Source: Gemmatimonadota bacterium (GTDB lineage Bacteria; Gemmatimonadota; Gemmatimonadetes; Gemmatimonadales; GWC2-71-9). Taken from it: DNA of 19,741 nt. The notes under the pieces are model-generated. The model was not told where the DNA came from, did not search any database, and was given only the letters and a program-made list of their open reading frames with translations. The translations under genes and the position numbers were made by a program. This document shows positions 13,850-19,741 of this stretch, in pieces. Position 1 is the first letter of the stretch, and each line of letters opens with the position of its first letter. The stretch covers positions 3,494-23,234 of the forward strand of contig QHTW01000044.1 in NCBI GenBank assembly GCA_003220955.1. Reading direction: 5' to 3'.

Positions 13850-15002
13850 GTCGTCGCTCCGCCTGCTCGACCGCGGGTGAGGCAATCTCGACGAGCGAAA
13901 ACGTTTCGCGCACGTCGATCTTTCCGATTTGACCTTTCTGCAGCCCCGCTTCCTTGATCAACGCGCCAACAAGATCCTTCGCGCTCGCGCGATCCTTTCG
14001 GCCCACCGATACGAAGAGCCGCGACCAGCCAGCCTGCGGTGCCTCCGCCGGGGCGGTGCCTGCCTCAGACGGCTGGCGGCTGAGGGCCAGTAACGCGCCG
14101 GCCACGAGCGCGGGATCATGCTCTTCGAAGAGCGGCGCCAGCGCAGCGAGCTCCGCGTCGACGGAACCGTGCTCGAGCCTCGCAGCGATCTGCGTGCGGA
14201 GCGCCGCGTTCCGATCCTGCGCCCGTTCGGCCGTCGGGGACAGCGGTAGGGGCGTAAGCACCGCGATGGAGCGGAGATAAGGGACCTGCGCGGCGAGCGC
14301 GAGCACGACCGGCTGGCCTGCGCGCGAGGCGACCAGCGCCTGCATTTCGTCGCGCGCCGGCAGCGTCGCGGCGACGACGACATCCGCGTCCTCCGGGATC
14401 GCAACCGGACCGCCGTTCCAGACATAGGGGCGAGCCGCGCGAACCGCGTCGAGGACATCGCGTACTGCCATCGCGCGACGCGACGCCGAGGTGACCACGT
14501 ATCGTGCCGAGCCGACGGCACTGAGCGGATTGCCATCGGGATCGAGCGGCAGGTTGCCGATGATCTCTGGGCGACGCGCATGACGCTCGTAGAATGCGTC
14601 GAGCGCTGATGGGTTCCAGCTGAGAATGACGCGCCGAGCCTCCGGCGCTTCGGCGAGCAACGTGTCGAGCTCGGCCGCAAAGCCCTCGGGCCAGGCGAGG
14701 ACGATGGTTTGTACGGACTCGAGCTTGAGGGCGGCGCGAGCGACGAGCGCGGCGAGATCGGCGGGGGATCCGGCGAGCACGCCGACGCGCCCTTCTTTTA
14801 GAAGAGCGGTACAGCGCGCGAGGCCGGTAACGGCATGAGCGCGAAACTTGGTGGGTGCGGCATCAGCCCATAGTGTGGCCTGTTCGTAATCCGCGCAGAC
14901 CACGATCGCGTGGGGATCCATCAACTCCCACACGTTCCCCGCGCGCTCCACCGCGGGAGGCAGAACCAACACGACGTGCCGCACACGAGCCTCGATTGTC
15001 AA
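13794..15002 (-). CDS. Degenerate DEAD-box-like protein with an intact DbpA RNA-binding domain
   Basis: Residues 327-400 (SRLFVSVGRKDRASAKDLVG through SGVSIRGRRVTARPDR) match the DbpA/CsdA RRM-like C-terminal domain, which in DbpA binds 23S rRNA hairpin 92. The upstream 300 residues keep the outline of two RecA-like helicase domains but not the catalytic motifs: no Walker A is present, VLAWPEGF (101-108) sits where VLDEADxM is expected, and LSWNPS (127-132) where the SAT motif is expected. A helical segment with DPALVAGALLALSR (296-309) resembles the linker before the RRM in DEAD-box enzymes. The protein probably binds RNA without unwinding it, perhaps in ribosome assembly. The listed TTG start lacks a Shine-Dalgarno; GTG at 14982-14984, with GAGG just upstream, is a credible alternative. 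It converges with the BTAD regulator gene, with a 56-nt overlap. Confidence 0.75.
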   Translation of the reverse strand: MTIEARVRHVVLVLPPAVERAGNVWELMDPHAIVVCADYEQATLWADAAPTKFRAHAVTGLARCTALLKEGRVGVLAGSPADLAALVARAALKLESVQTIVLAWPEGFAAELDTLLAEAPEARRVILSWNPSALDAFYERHARRPEIIGNLPLDPDGNPLSAVGSARYVVTSASRRAMAVRDVLDAVRAARPYVWNGGPVAIPEDADVVVAATLPARDEMQALVASRAGQPVVLALAAQVPYLRSIAVLTPLPLSPTAERAQDRNAALRTQIAARLEHGSVDAELAALAPLFEEHDPALVAGALLALSRQPSEAGTAPAEAPQAGWSRLFVSVGRKDRASAKDLVGALIKEAGLQKGQIGKIDVRETFSLVEIASPAVEQAERRLSGVSIRGRRVTARPDRS

Positions 15003-15022
15003 AGGGTGCTAATTTCCCTGCG

Positions 15023-16153
15023 GTGAAAGGTAACCTCCCGGTCGTATTCCTTCTAATCGTGACGTCCCTGGGGGCGCAGCAGCCTCGGCCCCGCGCCCGC
15101 GATCTCGGCATCGTGGTGGGATCGATCCCCACCGGCCCGCTCAACGCGATCACCGATGTGGCGGGCGTGCGCGTCGGGCACACGACGATCGCGCGCGGGG
15201 ACTCGATCAATTCCGGGGTCACGGCGATTCTGCCGCACGGCGGGAATCCGTTCCGCGAAAAGGTTCCCGCGGCCATCGTGGTCGGCAACGGCTTCGGCAA
15301 GCTCGCCGGATCGACCCAGGTGAATGAGCTGGGCGAGCTGGAGTCGCCGATCGTGCTGACGTGCACGCTCTGCGTGCCGCGCGCCGCGGACGCCGTGCTC
15401 ACCTGGCTCCTCGCGCTGCCAGGCAACGAAGATGTCCGCTCCGCGAATCCGGTCGTCGGCGAGACGAATGACGGCTTTTTGAACGACATCCGCGCGCGGC
15501 CGATCACCGAAGCCGACGTGCTCGGCGCGATTCGCGGTGCGGCCGAGGGACCCGTCGCCGAAGGCGCCGTCGGCGCGGGACGGGGCACCGTCGCGTTCGG
15601 GTGGAAAGGCGGGATCGGCACGTCGAGCCGGAAGCTCCCGGAAAAATGGGGTGGCTGGACGGTGGGTGTGCTGGTGCAAACGAACTTTGGCGGTGACCTG
15701 CGTATCGATGGGGTGCCGATTGAGATTCGTGTAGGGGCGCAGCGTGCTGCGCCCCTACCCCCAAACGGCGATGGTTCAATCATGATTGTGGTCGGCACAG
15801 ATGCTCCCCTCGATCACCTGCGTCTCGCGCGTCTCGCGAATCGCGCGCTCGCCGGGCTCGCGCGCACGGGCAGCTCGATGAGTAACGGCAGCGGCGATTA
15901 CGTGATCGCGTTCTCGACACGGCGTGTCTCTCTAACCGCCCAACCGTCGAACCGCCTAACTGATTCAGTCGAAGTCGTCCGGAACGATTGGATGTCTCCG
16001 CTATTCCAGGCGACCATCGATGCCACGGAGGAAGCCATTTACAATTCCTTATTGCGGGCGGAGACGGTCCGGGGCTATCGTGGCGTTGTGCGTGCCCTCC
16101 CCGTCGACTCGACGCTTGCGATCCTCAAGCGCCACGGAGCGATTCCCCGATGA
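15023..16153 (+). CDS. P1 family (DmpA/BapA-type) aminopeptidase, secreted
   Basis: P1 peptidases (family S58) are Ntn-type enzymes that cut themselves between Gly and Ser to expose an N-terminal serine nucleophile, then release N-terminal residues from peptides. The 376-residue protein has a Sec signal peptide (MKGNLPVVFLLIVTSLGA), then ITDVAGVRVGHTT, GAGRGTVAFGWKGGIGTSSR, and the self-cleavage segment NGDGSIMIVVGTDAPL, where Ser252 is the predicted nucleophile, close to Ser250 of DmpA. Length is normal. A frame opens at 14855 but overlaps the divergent gene; GTG at 15023 gives the signal peptide directly. A GCTAAT at 15008-15013 might be a -10 box for a nearly leaderless transcript, a weak guess. 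The coding sequence contains a 28-bp palindrome just before the cleavage site and an octamer array near the end. Its stop overlaps the aminotransferase start as ATGA. Confidence 0.92.
   Translation: MKGNLPVVFLLIVTSLGAQQPRPRARDLGIVVGSIPTGPLNAITDVAGVRVGHTTIARGDSINSGVTAILPHGGNPFREKVPAAIVVGNGFGKLAGSTQVNELGELESPIVLTCTLCVPRAADAVLTWLLALPGNEDVRSANPVVGETNDGFLNDIRARPITEADVLGAIRGAAEGPVAEGAVGAGRGTVAFGWKGGIGTSSRKLPEKWGGWTVGVLVQTNFGGDLRIDGVPIEIRVGAQRAAPLPPNGDGSIMIVVGTDAPLDHLRLARLANRALAGLARTGSSMSNGSGDYVIAFSTRRVSLTAQPSNRLTDSVEVVRNDWMSPLFQATIDATEEAIYNSLLRAETVRGYRGVVRALPVDSTLAILKRHGAIPR
15731..15758. repeat. 28-bp palindromic (REP-like) element inside the P1 peptidase gene
   Basis: The arms gtaggggcgcagc (15731-15743) and their exact complement (15746-15758) flank the two-base spacer gt. 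In the P1 peptidase frame the element encodes VGAQRAAPL (237-245), seven residues before the predicted Gly251-Ser252 autocleavage bond. Near-identical palindromes are, from memory, dispersed in many bacterial genomes, but I cannot confirm that from one window. Confidence 0.85.
15934..15957. repeat. Three tandem octamers (aaccgccn type) inside the P1 peptidase gene
   Basis: The units aaccgccc (15934-15941), aaccgtcg (15942-15949) and aaccgcct (15950-15957) form an 8-bp-period array, followed by a partial aac. Three units total 24 bp, so the array keeps the reading frame. It encodes part of SLTAQPSNRLTDS in a surface-type loop. A related array lies at 18448-18471. Confidence 0.7.
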
Positions 16154-17337
16154 TCGACGGTCTCTCCCCCAACCTCCAGCATCTCGAGACGTCAGCGACC
16201 ATCGCCATTTCGGCCGAAGCCAAGCGCCGCAAGGCCGCGGGGGAGGACGTCATCGACCTGGGCGCGGGCGAGCCCGATTTCCCGACGCCGTCGATCCCCG
16301 CGGAGGCGGGCATTCGCGCCATCAAGGACGGCAAGACCCACTACTCGGCCAACGAAGGCATCCTCGAGCTCCGGGCCGCCGCCGCGACGCATCTCTCGCT
16401 CTTGTCCGGCGGCCGGCCGGTCAATGCCGATCACATCGTCGTGTCGAACGGATCCAAGCAGTCGCTGTTCAACGCGTGCTTCACACTGTTCGGCCCCGGT
16501 GACGTCGTGGCGATTCCCGCGCCGGCGTGGGTGTCGTATCCGCAGATCGTGCATCTCGCGCGCGCGCGACCTGTCATGATCGCGGGGGATCCGGAATGGA
16601 GCCTCAAGGCCAGCGTGAAGGACCTCGAGCGCATGCTGCCCGGCGCGACCGGGCTGATTCTCTGCTCTCCGTGTAACCCGACCGGCGCCGTGTACACGCA
16701 TGCCGAGATCCGCGCAATTGCGCAGTGGGCGACGGCCAGGAAGGTGTGGGTGATTGCCGACGAGATCTACCGGCGGATTCACTACGGCACCGGACCGGCG
16801 CCCTCGTTCCTCGATCTCCCCGACGATCTGCTCGAGCGCGTCGTGCTCATCACCGGCGTCAGCAAGACGTACGCGATGACCGGGTGGCGGATCGGGTTCG
16901 CGCTCGCGCCCGCGAAGGTCGCGAAGGCGATGGCCGCGCTGCAATCGCACACGACCACCGGTGCGAACCATCCCGCCCAATTCGCGGCTGCGGCCGCGCT
17001 CGGCGATGAGCGAGTCGAGCAGGACGTCAACCGCATGGTGGGGGAGTTCCGCAAACGCCGCGACATCGTGGTCGCGCGCTTCCGCCAGGATCTGCCCGGC
17101 GTCGAATTCGTCGACCCACTGGGCGCGTTCTACTTCTTCTTTCGAGTGGATTCCTTCGGGAAGATCACGGGCACGGACTTCTGTACGCGTCTGATTACCC
17201 AGACTGGTGTCGCTCTAGTGCCCGGGGCGGCGTTCGGCGATGACCGGTGGGTGCGGCTGTCGTACGCAGCAGCAACAGACGCCATTAAGCAGGCGCTCGA
17301 CCGAATCGTGAGTTTTGCGAGGAAGCTGGGCGACTAG
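16150..17337 (+). CDS. Pyridoxal-phosphate aminotransferase, class I (aspartate aminotransferase-like)
   Basis: The 395-residue protein is a fold-type I aminotransferase of the Igamma (AspC/prephenate aminotransferase-like) kind, moving amino groups between aspartate or a related amino acid and 2-oxo acids. Motifs seen are the N-terminal IDLGAGEPDFPTP (35-47), YSANEGILELR (65-75), SNGSKQSLFN (99-108), CNPTGAVY with Asn176, ADEIYRRIHY with Asp204 and Tyr207, and TGVSKTYAMTGWRIGF, in which Lys239 binds PLP. Length is typical. ATG at 16150-16152 overlaps the P1 peptidase stop as ATGA, so the two genes are translationally coupled. The stop shares the palindrome CTAG (17334-17337) with the stop of the converging M24 peptidase. 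Substrate preference cannot be read from the sequence, so no gene symbol is given. Confidence 0.93.
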   Translation: MIDGLSPNLQHLETSATIAISAEAKRRKAAGEDVIDLGAGEPDFPTPSIPAEAGIRAIKDGKTHYSANEGILELRAAAATHLSLLSGGRPVNADHIVVSNGSKQSLFNACFTLFGPGDVVAIPAPAWVSYPQIVHLARARPVMIAGDPEWSLKASVKDLERMLPGATGLILCSPCNPTGAVYTHAEIRAIAQWATARKVWVIADEIYRRIHYGTGPAPSFLDLPDDLLERVVLITGVSKTYAMTGWRIGFALAPAKVAKAMAALQSHTTTGANHPAQFAAAAALGDERVEQDVNRMVGEFRKRRDIVVARFRQDLPGVEFVDPLGAFYFFFRVDSFGKITGTDFCTRLITQTGVALVPGAAFGDDRWVRLSYAAATDAIKQALDRIVSFARKLGD

Positions 17338-18536
17338 AGCTTTGCGGTCCTGTGTGACAGGACTTCGACCCCGCTCGGCGTCATCATGCAGTCGTCTTCA
17401 ATCCGCACACCGAACTTGCCGAGCTGGTAAATCCCGGGCTCATCGGTAAAGACGATCCCCGGCTCGAGCAGCAGGGTATTGCCTTCCACCATGTACGGCG
17501 GCTCGTGGCCGTCCATCCCCATGCCGTGCCCCAACCGGTGAGTGAAGTACTGCCCGTAGCCCGCATCGGTGATCACCTTCCGGGCCGCACGATCTACCTG
17601 CTGGCACTGCGTGATGCCCGGTTTCGCGTTCTCGATTGCGGCCGTCTGCGCGTCGTGCACGATGTTGTAGACCTTCTTGAACTCATCCGACGGCGCGTCC
17701 CCGAACCAGATCGTGCGCGTGATGTCGGACGTGTACCCCTCGACCCGCGAGCCGGCGTCGATCAAGACTACGGTCTCGCGAGTCAGCTGGCCTGCCGATG
17801 GGCCACCGTGCGGGAGTGCGCTCGACGGTCCGAACTGCACCAGGCCACCGCCGGGTGAACCGCGGCTGGCCATCTCGCGCGACAAGAGCTGCGCAACGTC
17901 GCGCTCCGTCATGCCGACCGCCAGCTGCGAGAACGTCGCTGCGATCGAGGCCTCGGTGGCCGCGATTGCCTGGCGAATCAACGCGATCTCCTCGGGCGAC
18001 TTGATGATCCGCAGGCGCTCCGTGACCGCGCTGCCGTCGCGCGGGATCCAGCCCCGGACCTTGGTTGTCAGCCGCACGTAGCTCTGGTAGGAGGTCGTGG
18101 GCTCGACGGCGACTTCACCGGCGCGTCCACGCGGCTTCATCTGCTGCGCGGCCTTCGCCACGAGCAGCCAGGGATCTTCCTGCTCCTCCCAGCCGCGCGC
18201 CTGGCTGATGACGGTATTGCGCTTGATGCGCTCGACCTCGAACGAGGGGCACACGATCGCCGGCACGCCGGTCGCGGGGAGCATGAGCAGGATGAGTCGC
18301 TCGCTGCGCCCGGGATTGTATCCCGCGAAGTACTGGAAATTGGTGCTCGGCTCAACGACGAGGAGGTCGAGCTTGTGGCTCTTGAGCTCCTCTTGTGCGC
18401 GCGCGATCCGGCGAGCGAACGTCGCCGGCGTGAGAGTCGGGGTTTGTGACCGCCCGACCGCCCGACCGCCCTTCATGTGAACCGATGCTCCGACCACCGC
18501 ACCGCCAGCGACCGTCAGAAACTCGCGTCGTTCCAT
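17334..18536 (-). CDS. M24 family metallopeptidase (Xaa-Pro aminopeptidase-like), probably exported
   Basis: The 400-residue protein has the pita-bread catalytic domain of Xaa-Pro aminopeptidases and prolidases, which cleave peptides with proline at the second position. The dinuclear metal ligands are visible: Asp260 (LIDAGS), Asp271 (YTSDITRT), His337 (HRLGHGMGMDGHEPPY), Glu366 (FTDEPGIY) and Glu380 (VRIEDDCM). The creatinase-type N-domain spans about 40-170. The N-terminus MERREFLTVAGGAVVGASVH looks like a Tat signal, with an RR-x-FL motif and a hydrophobic core. Directly after it lies a repeat-encoded stretch (residues 22-29) from three GGGCGGTC octamers. The ATG at 18534-18536 is immediately downstream of an AT-rich block that may be its -10 box. 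The gene converges with the aminotransferase, with a 4-nt overlap, and diverges from the next gene across 51 bp. Confidence 0.93.
   Translation of the reverse strand: MERREFLTVAGGAVVGASVHMKGGRAVGRSQTPTLTPATFARRIARAQEELKSHKLDLLVVEPSTNFQYFAGYNPGRSERLILLMLPATGVPAIVCPSFEVERIKRNTVISQARGWEEQEDPWLLVAKAAQQMKPRGRAGEVAVEPTTSYQSYVRLTTKVRGWIPRDGSAVTERLRIIKSPEEIALIRQAIAATEASIAATFSQLAVGMTERDVAQLLSREMASRGSPGGGLVQFGPSSALPHGGPSAGQLTRETVVLIDAGSRVEGYTSDITRTIWFGDAPSDEFKKVYNIVHDAQTAAIENAKPGITQCQQVDRAARKVITDAGYGQYFTHRLGHGMGMDGHEPPYMVEGNTLLLEPGIVFTDEPGIYQLGKFGVRIEDDCMMTPSGVEVLSHRTAKL
18448..18471. repeat. Three perfect tandem octamers (gaccgccc) inside the M24 peptidase gene
   Basis: gaccgccc is repeated exactly at 18448-18455, 18456-18463 and 18464-18471. 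The 24-bp array preserves frame and encodes GGRAVGR just after the predicted Tat signal peptide. It differs by one or two bases per unit from the array at 15934-15957. Confidence 0.9.
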
Positions 18537-18544
18537 GGTGCGGC

Positions 18545-18551
18545 TATATTA
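18545..18551. promoter_or_regulatory. Possible shared symmetric -10 element between divergent genes
   Basis: The heptamer tatatta reads TATATT on the plus strand (18545-18550) and TAATAT on the minus strand (18551-18546), both close to TATAAT. It is the only AT-rich block in the 51-bp gap between two divergent genes. No good -35 box was found on either side. The leftward start codon begins 9 nt away, so that transcript would be leaderless or nearly so. Confidence 0.4.
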
Positions 18552-18587
18552 CGCGAGCCTCACTCGCGCGGGAAGGCGCAGAACCGC

Positions 18588-19103
18588 ATGCATTTCGAAG
18601 CACGCATCGAGCCGCTCACCGGCAAACTTCCGAAGGTGACGTACCGCTGGGATCCTGAGACCGACATCCTGACCGTCGCCTGCAAAGGTGTCCCGAAAGG
18701 GAACGGGATGAACGGCACGGTGGATCTCGAGGGCGGGGACGGCTCCTTCGTCGTGATCGATGTCGCCGGCGGCGCGATGCGCGGCGTCGACGTCGTGACG
18801 TGGCCGGATGACGTGCGGACGGTCGCGTCACTCAAGTCGCCGGAGGCGTCCAAGGAAGGGCAGGTGACGTTCCCCGGACGCCTCTCACAGCCCGGCATCG
18901 CGGCGGTCGAGGTCGATACGGCGCTCACCGTGGACAAGGATCAAGCGGAATCGGTGTTTCACATTCGCGTCGGGCGACAGCGCCCAGCGACGATCGTGCG
19001 CGTGGCCGATCACATGCTCGTGGAAATCGACAAGCAGTCGCGGATCGCGGGGCTCTGGCTGCTCCAGGTCCCCCCCTTCCCGAACGTCGAAGCTACGGCG
19101 TAG
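18588..19103 (+). CDS. Conserved-looking hypothetical protein, cytoplasmic
   Basis: I do not recognise a family. The 171-residue protein is predicted to be mostly beta-strand, with no signal peptide or membrane segment. Features are YRWDPETDILTVACKG (20-35), a Gly-rich EGGDGSFVVIDVAGGAMRGVDVVTWP stretch at about 48-73, and a final ADHMLVEIDKQSRIAGLWLL segment. The last resembles the 'conserved beta-hairpin then GxivGieil' ending of DUF2283-type small proteins, but the match is loose. ATG at 18588 is the first reasonable start after the divergent promoter region; a longer frame from 18477 would overlap the M24 gene. A weak GGAAGG lies 12 nt upstream. The stop TAG overlaps the GTG of the next gene by one base (TAGTG), so it is probably cotranscribed with the methyltransferase. 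Confidence 0.75.
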   Translation: MHFEARIEPLTGKLPKVTYRWDPETDILTVACKGVPKGNGMNGTVDLEGGDGSFVVIDVAGGAMRGVDVVTWPDDVRTVASLKSPEASKEGQVTFPGRLSQPGIAAVEVDTALTVDKDQAESVFHIRVGRQRPATIVRVADHMLVEIDKQSRIAGLWLLQVPPFPNVEATA

Positions 19104-19741
19104 TGGACGAGAGATTCGAGCGCTACGTCACCGAGCTGTTCGCCGCTGAAGACCCGATTCTCTCCAAAATCCGCGCCCGTCACACCGCCGAGAATCTGCC
19201 GGCGATCAACGTCTCGCCTGAAGAAGGCAAGCTGCTCTACGTCTTGCTGCACGCGATTCAGGCGAAGCGCGTGCTGGAGATCGGTGCACTCGGCGGCTAT
19301 AGCGGTGTGTGGCTGGCGCGCGCACTGCCTCCAGGCGGTGAGCTGACGACGATCGAAAGAGATCCGAAGCACGCGAAGGTGGCGCGCGAAGCGTTCGACA
19401 TGGCCAAGCTCCACGGTCGTGTGCGGTTGATCGAAGGCTCGGCGCTCGATGTCTTACCGACGCTTCCACCCGGCTTCGATGCGGTGTTCATCGACGCCGA
19501 TAAGGAGCCGCTTCCCAAGTATTTCGATTGGGGCATGAAGCTACTGCGGCGCGGCGGGCTGCTCCTGTGCGACAATGCGTTTTTCCACGGCGCGGCCATC
19601 GACCCGAGCGACCACTCTCCGAATGCGCTGGGCGTCCGAGCGTTCAACGAGCTGGCGGCTCGTGATCGCCGGCTCGTTGCCACGATCATTCCAGTACGGG
19701 ATGGGCTCGTCGTCGGCGTGAAAATGCGAGACAGCGCATGA
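19103..19741 (+). CDS. SAM-dependent O-methyltransferase, family 3 (caffeoyl-CoA type)
   Basis: The 212-residue protein matches the cation-dependent O-methyltransferase family. Its SAM-binding motif I is VLEIGALGGYSGVWLA (57-72), followed by the acidic ribose-binding Glu in TTIERD. The metal and substrate region contains VFIDADKEPLPKYFDW (with Asp131 and Asp133) and LLCDNAFFHG (with Asp157 and Asn158). Length is normal, and the gene is complete with its TGA at the window edge. GTG at 19103-19105 overlaps the upstream stop by one base and has no independent Shine-Dalgarno, implying coupled translation. The substrate is unknown; bacterial members act on catechol-like compounds or modified nucleosides. 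Confidence 0.93.
   Translation: MDERFERYVTELFAAEDPILSKIRARHTAENLPAINVSPEEGKLLYVLLHAIQAKRVLEIGALGGYSGVWLARALPPGGELTTIERDPKHAKVAREAFDMAKLHGRVRLIEGSALDVLPTLPPGFDAVFIDADKEPLPKYFDWGMKLLRRGGLLLCDNAFFHGAAIDPSDHSPNALGVRAFNELAARDRRLVATIIPVRDGLVVGVKMRDSA

Noticed and set aside
14985..15002. TTGACA on the minus strand as a -35 promoter box
   Set aside because: It coincides with the TTG start codon of the DbpA-like gene and has no -10 partner at a suitable distance.

Overview
The window comes from a GC-rich, Gram-negative-type bacterium. Lipoprotein and Tat-like signal peptides, an SmpA/BamE-like domain and a P1 (DmpA-type) peptidase fit a diderm. The combination of a BTAD/TolB-like/TPR membrane regulator, an HAF-repeat/Big2 lipoprotein and this style of genome suggests Gemmatimonadota. 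That assignment is inference; no rRNA or other taxonomic marker is present.

Layout. (1) 1-2408: housekeeping genes. tdk, coaE and gcvH (cut by the left edge) form a leftward operon, with hup (HU) divergent from it and closed by a strong hairpin at 2383-2408. (2) 2411-10755: seven tightly packed leftward genes, read from 10755 down to 2411. They encode an 845-aa HAF-repeat/Big2 lipoprotein, a soluble single-ring ClpB-D2-type AAA+ ATPase, a one-TM beta-rich protein, a second AAA+ ATPase that is membrane-anchored and has an altered pore loop, a secreted Hcp-like Sel1 protein fused to an SmpA/BamE-like domain, a membrane-anchored seven-bladed WD40 protein, and a small lipocalin-like protein. Stop/start overlaps (GTGA, ATGA, 14 nt) or gaps of 1-16 nt tie the genes together. 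I did not recognise this set as a named system, and it is the best candidate here for something undescribed: an envelope-spanning assembly driven by two paralogous AAA+ ATPases. (3) 10916-13849: a large rightward membrane-bound transcription regulator, divergent from that operon and the obvious candidate to control it. (4) 13794-19741: metabolic and peptidase genes. These are a degenerate DEAD-box-like protein with an intact DbpA RNA-binding domain (leftward), a P1 peptidase and a class I aminotransferase (rightward, ATGA-coupled), an M24 peptidase (leftward), and a conserved hypothetical gene coupled to an O-methyltransferase (rightward).

Coding density is very high. No stretch over 300 bases lacks a gene; the largest gaps are 202 bp (tdk/hup) and 160 bp (lipoprotein/regulator). 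I saw no rRNA, tRNA, CRISPR array, transposase or attachment site. The non-genic structure worth attention is a 13-bp-arm palindrome inside the P1 peptidase gene, two triple octamer arrays inside coding sequences, and a 15-bp tandem duplication at the tdk/coaE junction.
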